Shown here in pieces: positions 13,701-28,000 of a stretch of DNA of 64,000 nt. Position numbers and translations under genes: made by a program. Under the pieces are notes generated by a model. It was not told the origin of the DNA. It searched no databases and worked only from the letters and a program-made list of their open reading frames with translations. The stretch spans positions 1,586,516-1,650,515 of the forward strand of contig OX422201.1 of NCBI GenBank assembly GCA_949130485.1, in the 5' to 3' direction. The DNA comes from Agelas oroides (Eukaryota; Porifera; Demospongiae; Agelasida; Agelasidae). How positions within the stretch are numbered: the stretch's first letter is position 1; each line of letters begins with the position of its first letter.

Positions 13701-15889
13701 AGATATTGGCCTACTCGTTCAGCTTTGTGCGCCTTTTGCACCGAGAAAGGGTTTACATTTTTACACTCTTCATGCCCATCGCATCTTGATAACATGCACC
13801 TTGTATTAGTGCAACCTTTGTACCGAGCTAGGATTAGTCGCAAATTTACGCGAATTTCCAGTGAAGGCACAATACGGCGCTGCGTGGGACTGAGATATTT
13901 CCCGGCCTGAACAGCTTTGTGCGCCTTTTGAACCGAGAAAAGGCTTCCATTTTTAAACTCTTCGTACCGATAGCTTCTTGATAATATGCTCCTTGCATTA
14001 GTGCAACCTTTGTACCGAGCTGGGATTAGTCGCGAATGTACGCGAATTTCCATTGAAGGCACTATACGGAGCTGCATGTGACGGATATATTGGCCGGCCA
14101 ATACAGCTTTGTGCGCCATTTGTACCGAGAAAGGGTTTACATTTTTAAACTCTTCATGCCCATAGCTTCTTGATAATATGCATCTTGCAATAGTGCAACC
14201 TTTGTACCGAGCTAGGATTAGTCGCGAATGTACTCGAATTTCCATTGAAGGCACTGTATGGCGCTGCTTGGGACGGAGATATTGGCCTGCCCGTACAGCT
14301 TTGTGCGCCTTTTGCACCGAGAAAGGGTTTACATTTTTAAACTCTTCATGCCCATAGCTTCTTGATAACTTGCACCTTGTATTAGTGCAACCTTTGCACC
14401 GAGCTAGGAAGAGTCGTGAATGTACGCGAATTTCCATTGAAGGCACTGTACCGCGCTGCATGGGATGGAGATATTGGCCGGCCCGAACAGCTTTGTGCGC
14501 CTTTAGCACCTAGAAAGGGTTTACATTTTTAAACTCTTCATGCCCATAGCTTCTTGATAATATGCACCTTGCATTAGTGCAACCATTGTACCAAGCTAGG
14601 AAGAGAACCGAATGTACGCAAATTTCCATTGACGGCACTAAACGGCGCAACGGGGAACGGAGTTATTGGCCTACCCGAACAGCTTTGTGCACCTTTTGCA
14701 CCGAGAAAGGGTTTATATTTTTAAACTCTTCATGCCCATAGCTTCTTGATAACTTGCACCTTGCATTAGTGCAACCTTTGCACCGAGCTAGGATTAGTCG
14801 CGAACGTACGCGAATTTCCATTGAAGGCACTATACGGCGCTGCATGGGACGGAGATATTGACCTGCTCGTACAGCTTTGTGCGCCTTATGCACCGAGAAA
14901 GTGTTTACATCATTAAACTCTTCATGCCCAAAGCTTCTTGATAATACGCACCTTGCATTAGTGCAACCTTTGTACCGAGCTAGGAAGAGTCGTGAATGTA
15001 CGCGAATTTCCATTGAAGGCACTGTACGGCGTTGCACGGGACGGAGATATTGGCCGGCCCGAACAGCTTTGTACGCCTTTAGCACCTAGAAAGGGGTTAC
15101 ATTTTTAAACTCTTCATGCCCATAGCTTCTTGATAATATGCACCTTGCATTAGTGCAACCATTGTACCAAGCTAGGAAGAGAACCGAATGTACGCAAATT
15201 TCCTTTGACGGCACTAAACGGCGCAGCAGGGGACGGAGATATTGGCAGTCACGAACAGCTTTGTGCGCCTTTTGAACCGAGAAAGGGTTTACATTTTTAA
15301 ACTCTTCATGCCCATAGTTTGTTGGTAATATGCACCTTACATTAGTTCATCCTTTGTACCGAACTAGGATTAGTCGCGAATGTACGCGAATTTCCATTGA
15401 AGGCACAATACGGCGCTGCATGGGGCTGAGATATTGGCCGGCCTGAACAGATTTGTGCGCCTTTTGAACCGAGAAAGGGCTTCCATTTTCAAACTCTTCG
15501 TGCCGGTAGCTTCTTGATAATATGCTCCTTGCATTAGTGCAACCTTTGTACCGAGCTAAGTTTAGTCGCGAATGTGCGCGAATTTCCATTGAAGGCACTC
15601 TACGGCGCTGCATGGGACGGAGATATTGGCCGGCCCGTACAACTCTGTGCGCCTTTTGCACTCATAAAGGGTTTATATTTTTAAACTCTTCATGCCCATA
15701 GTTTCTTGATAATATGCACCTTGCATTAGTGCAACCTTTGTACCGTGCTAGGATTAGTCGCGAATGTACGCGAATTTCCATTGAAGACACTATACGGCGC
15801 TGGATGGGACAGAGACATTGGCCTGCCCGTACAGCTTTGTGCGCCTTTTGCACACAGAAAGGGTTTACATTTTTAAACTCTTCATGCCA
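7756..15889. repeat. Satellite A long higher-order block, copy 2
   Basis: Second copy of the block seen at 1-7755, with the same order of diagnostic variants. Examples are the ATACCCATAGTACCTTG monomer at 8525, the CGATAGTTT monomer at 9110, the deleted 166 bp monomer at 11991, and the CTTGTTGACGA monomer near 13590. It keeps a segment of about 53 bp that copy 1 lost near 1780. It has an extra ~69 bp short unit near 10338-10407 that copy 1 lacks near 2710. It also has two 166 bp monomers close together (11993 and 12733). Boundaries are approximate because they were judged from landmark matches by eye. Confidence 0.75.
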
Positions 15890-18830
15890 AAATCTTTGAT
15901 ATATTATGCACCTTGCATTAGTGCAACATTTGTTCCGAGCTAGGATTAGTCGCGAATGTACGCGAATTTCCAATGAAGGCACTCTACTGCGCTGTATGGG
16001 ACGGAGATATTGGCCGACCCGTACAGTTTTGTGCGCCTTTTGCACCAAGAAAGGGTTTACATTTTTAAACTCTTCATGCCCATAGCTTCTTGATAATATA
16101 CACCTTGTATTATTGCAACATTTGTTCCGAGCTAGGAATAGTCGCGAATGTACGCGAATTTCCAATGATGGCAATCTACTTCGCTGCATGGGACGGAGAT
16201 ATTGGCCTACCTGTACAGTTTTGTGCGCCTATTGCACCGCGAAAGGGTTTACATTTGTAAACTCTTCATGCCGATAGTTTCCTGATATTTTGCTCCTTGT
16301 ATTAGTGCACCCTTTGTACCGAGCTAGGATTAGTCGCGAATGTACGCAAATTTCCATTGAAGACACTATACAGCGCTGCATGGGACAGAGATATTGGCCT
16401 GCCCGTACAGCTTTCTGCACCTTTTGCACCGAGAAAGGGTTTACATTTTTAAACACTTCATGCCCATATCTTCAAGATACAATGCGCCTTTTGCACCGAA
16501 AAAGGGTTTACATTTTTAAACTCTTCATGCCCATATCTTCAAGATACTATGCAACCTTTGTACCGAGCTAGGATTAGTCGCGAATGTACGCGAATTTCTA
16601 GTAAAGGCACTATGCGGCGCTGCATGGGACGGAGATATTGGCCGGCCCATACAGCTTTGTGCGCATTTTGCACCTAGAAAGGGTTCACATTTTTAAACTC
16701 TTCATGCCCATAGCTTCTTGATAGTATGCACTTTGCATTAGTGCAACCTTTGTACCGAGCTAGGATTAGTCGCGAATGAACGTGAATTTCCATTGAAGGC
16801 ATTATACGGCGCTGCATGGGACGGAGATATAGACCGGCCCTTACAGTTTTGTGCGCATTTTGCATCCAGAAAGTGTTTACATTTTTAAACTCTTCATGCC
16901 CATAGCATAATGATAACATGCACCTTGTATTAGTGCAACCTTTGTACCGAGCTAGGATTAGTCGCGAATGTACGCAAATCTCCATTGAAGACACTATACA
17001 GCGATGCATGGGACAGAGATATTGGCCTGCCCGTACAGCTTTCTGCACCTTTTGCACCGAGAAAGGGTTTACATTTTTAACACTTCATGCCCATATCTTC
17101 AAGATACTATGCGCCTTTCGCACGAGAAAGGGTTTACATTTTTAAACTCTTCATGCCCATATCTTCAAGATACTATGCAACCTTTGTACCGAGCTAGGAT
17201 TAGTCGCGAATGTACGCGAATTTCTATTCAAGGCACTATGCGGCGCTGCATTGGACGGAGATATTGGCCGGCCCGTACAGCTTTGTGCGCCTTTTGCACC
17301 GAGAAAGCGTTTACATTTTTAAACTCTTCATGCCTCTAACTTCTTGATAACATGCAGCTTGCATTAGTGCAACCTTTGTAACTAGCTAGGATTAGTCGCG
17401 AATGCACGCGAATCTCCAATGAAGGGACTATACAGCGCTGCATGGGACAGAGATATTGTCCGGCGCGTACAGTTTTGTGCGCCTTTTGCACCCAGAAAGG
17501 GATTACATATTTAAACTCTTCCTTCCACTAGATTCTTGATACTGTGAAACTCGCATTAGTGCAACAATTGTACCGAGCTAGGATTAGTCACGAATATACG
17601 CCCATTTCCATTGAAGGCCATATACGGCGCTGCATGGGACTGAAATATTGGCCAGCCCATACAGCTTTGTGCGTTTTTTTCACCGAGAAAGGGTTTACAT
17701 TTTTAAACTCTTCATGCCCATAGCTTCATTATAATATGTACCTTGCATTAGTGCAACATTTGTACCGAGCTAGGATTAGTCGCGATTGCACGCGAATTTC
17801 CAATGAAGGGACTATACGGCGCTGCATGGGACGGAGATATTGTCCTGCGCGTACAGATTTGTGCGCCTTTTGCACCGAGAAAGGGATTACATTTTTAAAC
17901 TCTTCATGCCTCTAGCTTCTTGATACTGTGCACCTTGCATTAGTGCAACATTTGTACCGAGCTAGGATTAGTCACGAATGTACGACAATTTCCATTGAAG
18001 GCACTATACGGCGCTGCATGGGACAGAGATATTGAATGACCCGTACAGCTTTGTGCGCCTTTTGCATGCACCGAGAAAGGGCTTACATTTTTAAACTCTT
18101 CATGCCTCTAGCTTCTTGATTATATGCACCTTGCATTAGTGCAACATTTATACCGGGCTAGGATTAGTCGCGAATGTACGCGAATTTCCATTGAAGGCAC
18201 TATACGGCGCTGCATTGGACGGATATATTGGCCGGCCCGTACAGCTTTGTGCGCCTTTTGCACCGAGAAAGAGTTTACATTTTTAAGCTCTTCTTGCCCA
18301 TAGCTTCTTGATAATATGCACCTTGCATTAGTGCAACCTTTGTACCGAGCAAGGATTAGTCGCGAATGTACGCGAATTTCCAATGAAGGGACTATACGGC
18401 GCTGCATGGGACGGAGATATTGGCCGGCCCGTACAACTTTGTGCGCAGTTTGCACCGAGAAAGGGTTTACATTTTTAAAATCTTCACGCCCATAGCATCT
18501 TGATAATATGCACCTTGCATTAGTGCAACCTTTGTACCTAGCTAGGATTAGTCGCGAATATACGCGAATTTCCAATGAAGGGACAATACGGCGCTGCATG
18601 GGACAGAGATATTGGCAGGCCCGTTCTGCTTTGTGCGACTTTTGCGCCGAGAAAGGGTTTACATTTTTAAACTCTTCATGCCTCTAGCTTCTTGATTATA
18701 TGCACCTTGCATTAGTGCAACATTTGTACCGAGCTAGGATTAGTCTCGAATATACGCAAATTTCCATGACGGAGATATTGGCCGGCCCGTACAGATTTGT
18801 GCGCTTCTTGCACCGAGAAAGTGTTTAAAA
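15890..18830. repeat. Satellite A long higher-order block, copy 3 (partial)
   Basis: A third, shorter version of the same block. The segment at 15982 matches 1261 (offset 14721). 16290-16571 matches 9325-9606 (offset 6965), 17331 matches 10560 (offset 6771), and 18484 matches 12261 (offset 6223). The step from 6965 to about 6772 is one monomer lost. The block ends near the 166 bp monomer at 18764, whose counterpart is at 12733. After this point the array changes to a different set of monomer variants. Confidence 0.7.
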
Positions 18831-19198
18831 TTTTAAACTCTTCATGCCCATAGTTTCTTGATAATATGCACCTTTTATTAGTGCAACCTTTCTACCTAGC
18901 TAGGATTAGTCGTGAATGTACGCGAATTTTCAATGAAATGACTCTACGGCGCTGCATGGGACAGAGATATTGGCTGACATGTACTGCTTTGTGCGCCTTT
19001 TGCGCCGAGAAAGGGTTTACATTTTTAAACTCTTCATGCCTATAGCTTCATGATTATATGCATCTTGCATTAGTGCAACATTTGTACCGAGCTAGGATTA
19101 GTCGCGAATGTACGCAAATACCCATGACGGAGATATAGGTCGGCACGTACAGGTTTGTGCGCCTCTTGCACCGAGAAAGGGTTTAAATTTTTAAACTC

Positions 19199-20540
19199 TT
19201 CATGCCCATAGCTTCTTGATAATCTGCACCTTGCATTTGCGCAACCTTTGTACCTAGCTAGGATTAGTCGCGAATGTAAGCGAGTTTCCAATGAAGGGTC
19301 TATACGGCGCTGCAAGGGACGGAGATATTGGCCGGCCAGTTCAGCTCTGTGCGCCTTTTGCACCGAGAAAGGGATTACATTTGTAAACTCTTCATGCCCA
19401 TAGCTTCTTGATAATATGCACCTGCCACTAGTGCAATCTTTGTACCTACCTAGGATTAGTCGCAAATGTACGCGAGTTTCCAATGAAGGGACTATACGGC
19501 GCTGCATGGGAAGGAGATATTTGCCGGCCCATACAGCTTTGTGCGCCTCTTGAACCGAGAATGGGTTCACATTTGTAAACTCTTCATGCCTCTAGCTTCT
19601 TGATTATATGCACCTTGCATTAGTGAACATTTGTACCCAGCGAGGATTAGTCGCGAATGTACGCGAATTTCCATTGCAGGCACTATACGGCGCTTCATGG
19701 GACGGAGATATTGGCCGGCCCGTACAGCTTTGTGACCCTCCTGCACCGAGAAAGAGTTTAAATTTTTAAACTCTTCATGCCCATTGCTTCTTGATAATAT
19801 CTACCTTGCATTAGTGCAACCTTTGTACCTCGCTAGGATTAGTCGCGAATGCACGCGAATTTCCAATGAAGGGACTATACGGCGCTGCATGGGACGGAGA
19901 TATTGGCCAGCCAGTTCAGCTCTGTGCGCCTTTTGCACCGAGAAAGGGTTTACATTTGTAAACTGTTCATGCCCATAGCTTCTTGATAATATGCACCTGC
20001 CACTAGTGCAACCTTTGTACCTAGCTAGGATTAGTCGCAAATGTACGCGAGTTTCCAATGAAGGGACTAAACGGCGCTGCATGGGAAGGAGATATTGGCC
20101 GGCCCATACAGCTTTGTGCGCCTCTTGAACCGAGAAAGGGTTTACATTTGTAAACTCTTCATGCCTCTAGCTTCTTGATTATATGCACCTTGCATTAGTG
20201 AACATTTGTACCCAGCGAGGATTAGTCGCGAATGTACGCGAATTTCCATTGCAGGCACTATACGGCGCTTCATGGGACGGAGATATTGGCCGGCCCGTAC
20301 AGCTTTGTGACCCTCCTGCACCGAGAAAGTGTTTAAATTTTTAAACTCTTCATGCCCATTGCTTCTTGATAATATCTACCTTGCATTAGTGCAACCTTTG
20401 TACCTCGCTAGGATTAGTCGCGAATGCACGCGAATTTCCAATGAAGGGACTATACGGCGCTGCATGGGACGGAGATATTGGCCGGCCCGTACAGCATTGT
20501 GCGCCTTTTGCACTGAGAAAGGGTTTACATTTTTAAGCTC
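19199..20540. repeat. Satellite A local trimer repeat, ~575 bp
   Basis: A three-monomer unit is repeated about 2.3 times. The word CCTGCCACTAGTGCAA occurs near 19422 and 19996. The variant GTGAACATTTGTACCCAGCG occurs near 19624 and 20198. The monomer with GATAATATCTACC occurs near 19791 and 20369. The spacing of about 575 bp is three 192 bp monomers less one base, the missing base being the C of GTGCAACATT. This block has its own variant set, distinct from the 1-18.8 kb blocks. Confidence 0.75.
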
Positions 20541-21689
20541 TTCTTGCCCATAGCTTCATGATAATATGCACCTTGCATTAGTGCAACCATTGTACCGAGT
20601 TAGGATTTGTCGCGAATGTACGCGAATTTCCAATGAAGGGACTATAGTTCGCAGCAGTGGTAGGAGATAATGGCTGGCCAGTATAGCTTAGTGCGCCTTT
20701 TGCACCGAGAAAGGGTTTACATTTTTAAACTCTTCATGCCCATAGCTTCATGATAATATGCACCTTGCATTAGTGCAACCTTTGCACCTAGCTAGGGTTA
20801 GTCGTGAATGTACGTGAATTTCCATTGAAGGCACTATACGGCGCTGCATGGGACGGTGATATTGGCCGGCGCGTACAGCTTTGTGCGCCTTTTGCACCGA
20901 GAAAGGGTTTTCAATTTTAAACTCTTCATGCCCATAGATTCTTGATAATATAAACCTTCCAATAGTGCAACCTTTGTACCGAGCTGTGATTAGTCGCGAA
21001 TGTACGCGAATTTCCATTGAAGGCACTATACGGCGATGCATGGGACGGAGATATTTTCCGGCAAGTACAGATTTGTGCGCCTTTTGCTCCGAGAAAGGGT
21101 TTAAATTTTCAAACTCTTCATCCCATAGCTTCATGATAATATGAACCTTGCATTAGTGCAACCTTTGTACCGAGCTAGGATTAGTCGCGAATGTAAGCGA
21201 ATTTCCATTGAAGGCACTATACGGCGCTCCATCGAACGGAGATATTGGCCAGCCCGTACAGCATTGTGAGCCTTCTGCACCGAGAAAGGGTTTACATTTT
21301 TAAACTCTTCATGCCCATAGCTTCTTGATAATATGCACCTTGCATTAGTGCAACCTTTCTTCCGAGCTAGGATTAGTCGCGAATGCACGCGAATTTCCAA
21401 TGAAGGGACTATACGGCGCTGCATTGGACGGAGATATTAGCCGGCCCGTACAGCTTTGTGTGCCTTTTGCACCGAGAAAGGGTTTACATTTTTAAACTCT
21501 TCATGCCTCTAGCTTCTTGATAATATGCACCTTGCATTAGTGTAACATTTGTACCGAGCTAGGATTAGTCGCGAATGTACGCTAATTTCAATGACGGAGA
21601 TATTGGTCGGCCCGTACAGCTTTGTGCGCCTCTTGCACCGAGAAAGGGTTTAAATTTTTAAACTCTTCATGCCCAAAGCTTCTTAATAA

Positions 21690-22560
21690 TAAGCACCTTT
21701 CATTAGTGCAACCTTTCTACCTAGCTAGGGTTAGTCGCGAATGCACGCGAATTTCCAATGAAGGCACTATACGGCGCTGCATGGGACGGAGATATTGGAC
21801 GGCAAGTACAGCTTTGTGTGCCCTTTGCACCGAGAAAGTGTTTATATTTTTAAACACTTCATGCCCATAGCTTCTTGATAATATGCACTTTTCATTCGTG
21901 CAACCTTTGTACCTAGCTAGGATTAGTCGCGAATGTACGCGAATTTCCAATGAAGGGACTATACGGCGCTGTTTGGGACGGTTATATTGGCCAGCCCGTA
22001 CAGCTTTGTGCGCCTTTTGCACCGAGAAAGGGTTTACATTTTTAAACTCTTCATGCCCATAGCTTCTTGATAATATGCACCTTACATTAGTGCAACCTTT
22101 GCACCTAGCTACGATTAGTCGCGAATGTACGCGAATTTCCAATGAAAGGACTATACGGCGCTGCATGGGACGGAGATATTGGCCGGCAAGTACAGCTTTG
22201 TGTGCCCTTTGCACCGAGAAAGTGTTCATATTTTTAAACTCTTCATGCCCATAGCTTGTTGATAATATGCACTTTTCATTCGTGCAACCTTTGTACCTAG
22301 CTAGGATTAGTCGCGAATGTACGCGAATTTCCAATGAAGGGACTATACGGCGCTGCTTGGGACGGTGATATTGGCCGGCCCGTACAGCTTTGTGCGCCTT
22401 TTGCACCGAGAAAGGGTTTACATTTTTAAACTCTTCATGCCCATAGCTTCTTGATAATATGCACCTTACGTTAGTGCAACCTTTGCACCTAGCTACGATT
22501 AGTCGCGAATGTACGCGAATTTCCAATGAAAGGACTATACGGCGCTGCATGGGACGGAGA
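21690..22560. repeat. Satellite A local dimer repeat, 384 bp
   Basis: Two alternating monomer types repeat at exactly 384 bp. ATATGCACTTTTCATTCGTG is at 21881 and 22265, and the CTTACATTAG/CTTACGTTAG variant with ACCTAGCTACGATTAG is at 22081 and 22465. Each type differs from the other at several fixed positions, so the dimer, not the monomer, was the last unit amplified here. Confidence 0.8.
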
Positions 22561-25089
22561 TATTGGCCGGCCCGTACAGCTTTGTGCGCCTCTTGAACCG
22601 AGAAACGGTTTAAATTTGTAAACTCTTCATGCCTCTAGCTTCTTGATTATATGCAACATGCATTAGTGCAACATTTGTACCCAGCGAGTATTAGTCGCGA
22701 ATGTATGCGAATTTCCATTGCAGGCACTATACGGCGTTGCATGGGAAGGAGATATTGGCCGGCCCGTACAGCTTTGTGCGCCTTTTGCACCGAGAAAAGG
22801 TTTACATTTTTAAACTCTTCATGCCAATAGCTTCTTGATAATATGCAACTTGCATTAGTGCAACCTTTGTACCTAGCTTGGATTAGTCGCGAATGTACGC
22901 GAATTTCCAATCAAGGGACTATAAGGCGCTGCATGAGACGGAGATATTGGCCGGCCCGTACAGCTTTGTGCGCCTTTTGCACCAAGAAAGGGTTTACATT
23001 TTTAAACTCTTCATGCCCATAGCTTCTTGATAATATGCACCTTCCTTTAGTGCAACCTTTGTACCTAGCTATGTTTAGCCGCGAATGTACGCGAATTTCC
23101 AATGAAGGGACTATATGGTACTGCATGGGACGGAGATATTGGTCGGGCCCTTACAGCTTTGTGCGCCTTTCACACCGAGATAGGGTTTACATTTTTAAAC
23201 TCTTCATACCCATAGCTTCTTGATAATATGCACCTAGCATTAGTACAACCGTTGCACCGAACTAGGATTAGTCGCGATTGTAAGCGAATTTCCATTGAAG
23301 GCACTATACGGCACTGCATGGGACGGAGATATTGGCCGGCCCATACAGCTTTGTGAGCCTTATGAACCGAGAAAGGGTTTACATTTTTAAACTCTTCATG
23401 CCCATAGCTTCTTGATAATATGCACCTTGCATTAGTGCAACCTTTGTACCGAGCTAGGATTAGTCGCGAATGCACTCGAATTTCCATTGAAGGCACTATG
23501 CGGCGCTGCATGGGACGGAGATATTGGCGGCCCGCACAGCTTTGTGCGCCTTTTGCACCGCGAAAGGGTTTACATTTTTAAACTCTTCATGCCACTAGCT
23601 TCGTGATAATATGCACCTTGCATTAGTGCAACATTTGTACCGAGCAAGGATTAGTCGCGAATGTACGCAAATTTCCATGACGGAGATATTGGCCGGCATT
23701 ACAGATTTGTGCGCCTCTTGCACCGAGAAAGGGTTTAAATTTTTAAACTCTTCATGCCTCTAGCTTCTTGATAATATGTACCTTGCATTAGTGCAACATT
23801 TGTACAGGGCTAGGATTAGTCGCGAATGTACGCGAATTTCCATTGAAGGCACTATACAGCGCTGCATGGGACGGAGATATTGGCCGGCCCGTACAGCTTT
23901 GTGGGCCTTTTGTACCGAGAAAGATTTACATTTTTAAACTCTTCATGCCCATAGCTTCTTGATAATATGCACCTTGCATTAGTGCAACCTTTGTACCTAA
24001 CTAGGATTGGTCGCGAATGTACGCCAGTTTCCAATCAAGGGATTATACAGCACTGAATGGGACGGAGATACTGGCCGGCCCGTACAGCTGTGTGCTTCTT
24101 TTGCCCCGAGAAATGGTTTACATTTTTAAACTCTTCATACATCAAGATTCTTGATTATATGCACCTTGCATTAGTGCAACATTTGTACCCAGCGAGGATT
24201 AGTCGCGAATGTACGCGAATTTCCATTGAAGGCACCATACGGCGCTGCATGGGACGGAGATATTGGCCGGCCCGTACAGCTTTGTGCGCCTATGGCACCG
24301 AGAAAGGGTTCAAATTTTTAAACTCTTCATGCCCATAGCTTATTGATTATATGCACCTTACATTAGTGCAACCTTTGTACCTAGCTAGGATTAGTCGCGA
24401 ATGTACGCGAATTTCCAATGAAGGGACTTTATGGCGCTGCATGGGACGGAGATATTGGACGGCCCGTAGAGCTTTGTGCGCCGTTTGCACCGAGAAAGGG
24501 TTTACATTTTTAAACTCTTCATGCCCATAGCTTCTTGATAATATGCACCTTGCATTGGTGCAACCTATGTTCCTAGCTAGGATTAGTCGCGAATGTACGC
24601 GAATTTCCAATGAAGGGACTATACGGCGCTGCATGTGATGGAGATATTGGCCGGCCCATACAGCTTTGTGCGCATTTTGCTCCGAAAAAGATTTACATTT
24701 TTAAACTCTTCATGCCCATAGCTTCGTGATAATATGCACCTTGCATTGGTGCAACCTTTGGTCCTAGATGAGATTAGTCGCGAATGTACGCGAATTTTCA
24801 ATGAAGGGACTATGCGGCGCAGCATGTGACGAAGATATTGGCCGGCCCGTACAGCTTTGTGAGCCTTTTGCACCGAGAAAGATTTACATTTTTAAACTCT
24901 TCATGCCCATAGCTTCTTGATAATATGCACCTTGCATTAGTGCAACATTTGTACCTAGCTAGGATTGGTCGCGAATGTACGCCAGCTTCCAATCAAGGGA
25001 TTATACGGCGCTGCATGGGACGGTGATATTGGCCGGCCCGTAGAGCTTTGTGCGCCTTTTGCACCGAGAAAGGGTTTACATTTTTAAAC

Positions 25090-28000
25090 TCTTCATGCCT
25101 CTAGATTCTTGATTATATGTACCTTGCATTAGTACAACATTTGTACCCAGCGAGGATTAGTCGCCAATGTACGCGAATTTCCATTGAAGGCACTATACGG
25201 CGCTGCATGGCACGGAGATATTGGCCGGCCCGTACATCTTGGTGCGCCTTTTGCACCGAGAAAGGGTTTACATTTTTAAACTCTTCATGCCCATAGCTTC
25301 TTGATAATATGCACTTTTCATTAGTGCAACCTTTGTACCTAGCTAGGATTAGTCACGAATATACACGAATTTCCAATGAAGGGACTATACGGTGCAGCAT
25401 GTGACGGAGATATTGGCCAGCCCGTACAGCTTTGTGCGCCTTTTGCACCGAGAAATTTTTAAACTCTTCATGCCCATAGCTTCTTGATACTATGCACCTT
25501 GCATTAGTGCAACCTTTGTACCTAGCTAGGATTGGTCGCGAATGTACGCCAGTTTCCAATCAAGGGACAATACGGCGCTGTATGGGACGGAGATATTGGC
25601 CGGCCCGTACACCTTTGTGCGCATTTTGCACCGAGAAATGGTTTTCAGTTTTAAACTCTTCATGCCCATAGCTTCATGATTATATGCACCTTACATTAGT
25701 GCAACCTTTGTACCTAGCTAGGATTAGTCGCGAATGTACGCGAATTTCAAATGAAGGGACTATACGGCGCTGCATGAGACGGAGATATTGGCAGGCCCGT
25801 ACAGCTTTGTGCTCCTTTTCCATCAAGAAAGGGTTTACATTTTTAAACTCTTCATGCCCATAGCTTCATGATTATATGCAACTTACATTAGTGAAACCTT
25901 TGTTCCTAGCTACGATTAGTCGCGAATGTACGCGAATTTCCAATGAAGGGACTATATGGCGCTGCATGGGACGGAGATATTGGCTGGCCCGTAGAGCTTT
26001 GTGCGCCGTTTGCATCGAGAAAGGGTTTACATTTTTCAACTCTTCAAGCCCATAGCTTCTTGATAATATGCACCTTGCATTGGTGCTACCTTTGTTCCTA
26101 GCTAGGATTAGTCGCGAATTTACGCGAATTTCCAATGAAGGGACTATACGGCGCTGCATGTGACGGAGATATTAGCCGGCCCGTACAGCTTTGTGCGCCT
26201 TTTGCACCGAGAAAGGTTTACATTTTTAAACTCTTCATGCCCATAGCTTCTTGATAATATGCACCTTGCATTAGTACAACCTCTGAACCTAGCTAGGATT
26301 AGTCGCGAATGTACGCGAGTTTCCAATCAAGGGACTGTACGGCGCGGCATGGGACGGAGATATTAGCCGGCCCGTACAGCTTTGTGCGCATTTTGCACCG
26401 AGAAAGGGTTTACATTTTTAAACTCTTCATGCCTCTAGATTCTTGAATATATGTACCTTGCATTAGTACAACATTTGTACCCAGCGAGGATTAGTCGCGA
26501 ATGTCCGCGAATTTCCATCGAAGGCACTATACGGCGCTGCATGGCACGGAGATATTGGCCGGCCCGTACATCTTGGTGCGCCTTTTGCACCGAGAAAGGG
26601 TTTACATTTGTAAACTCTTCATGCCCATAGATTCTTGATAATATGCACCTTGCATTAGTGCAACATTTGTACCTAGATAGAATTGGTCGCGAATGTACGC
26701 CAGTTTCCAATCAATGGACTATACGGCGCTGCATGGGACGGAGATATTGGCCGGCCCGTAGAACTTTGTGCGCCGTTTGCACCGAGAAAGTGTTTACATT
26801 TTTAAACTCTTCATGCCATTAACTTCTTGATAATATGCACCTTGCATTAATGCAACCTTTGAACCTAGCTAGGATTAGCCGCGAATGTACGCGAATTTCC
26901 AATGAAGGGACTATACAGCGCTGCATGGGACGGAGTATTGGCCGGCCCGTACAGCTTTGTGCGCCTTTTCCACCGAGAAAGGGTTTACATTTTTAAATCC
27001 TTCATACGCATAGCTTCATGATAATATGCACCTTGCATTAGTGCAACCTTTGCACCGAGCAAGGATTACTCGCGATTGTAAGCGAATTTCCATTGAAGGC
27101 ATTATACGGCGCTGCATGGGACAGAGATATTGGCCGTCCCGTACAGCTTTATGAGCCTTTTGCACCGAGAAAGGGTTTACATTTTTAAACTCTTCATGCC
27201 CATAGCTTCTTGATAATATGCACCTTGCATTGGTGCAACCTTTGTACCGAGATAGGATTAGTCGCGAATGCACGCGAATTTCCAATGAAGGTAATACACG
27301 GCGCTGCATTGCACGGAGATATTGGCCGGCCCACAGTACAGCTTTGTGCGCCTTTTGCACCGAGAAAGGGTTTACATTTTTAAACTCTTCATGCCTCTAG
27401 ATTCTTGATTATATGTACCTTGCATTAGTCCAACATTTGTACCCAGCGAGGATTATTCGCGAATGTACGCGAATTTCCATTGAAGGCACTATACGGCGAT
27501 GCATGGCACGGAGATATTGGCCGGCCCGTACATCTTGGTGCGCCTTTTGCACCGAGAAAGGGTTTACATTTGTAAACTCTTCATGCCCATAGCTACTTGA
27601 TAATATGCACCTTGCATTAGTGCAACCTTTGTACCTAGCTAGGATTGGTCGCGAATGTACGCCAGTTTCCAATCAAGGCACTATACGGCGCTGCATGGGA
27701 CGGAGATATTGGCCGGCCCGTAGAACTTTGTGCGCCGTTTGCACCGAGAAAGGGTTTACATTTTTAAACTCTTCATGCCATTAACTTCTTGATAATATGC
27801 ACCTTGCATTAGTGCAACCTTTGAACCTAGCTAGGATTAGCCGCGAATGTACGCGAATTTCCAATGAAGGGACTATACGGCGCTGCGTGGGACGGAGTAT
27901 TGGCCTCCCCGTACAGCTTTGTGCGCCTTTTGCACCGAGAAAGGGTTTACATTTTTAAATTCTTCATACGCATAGTTTCATGATAATATGCACCTTGCAT

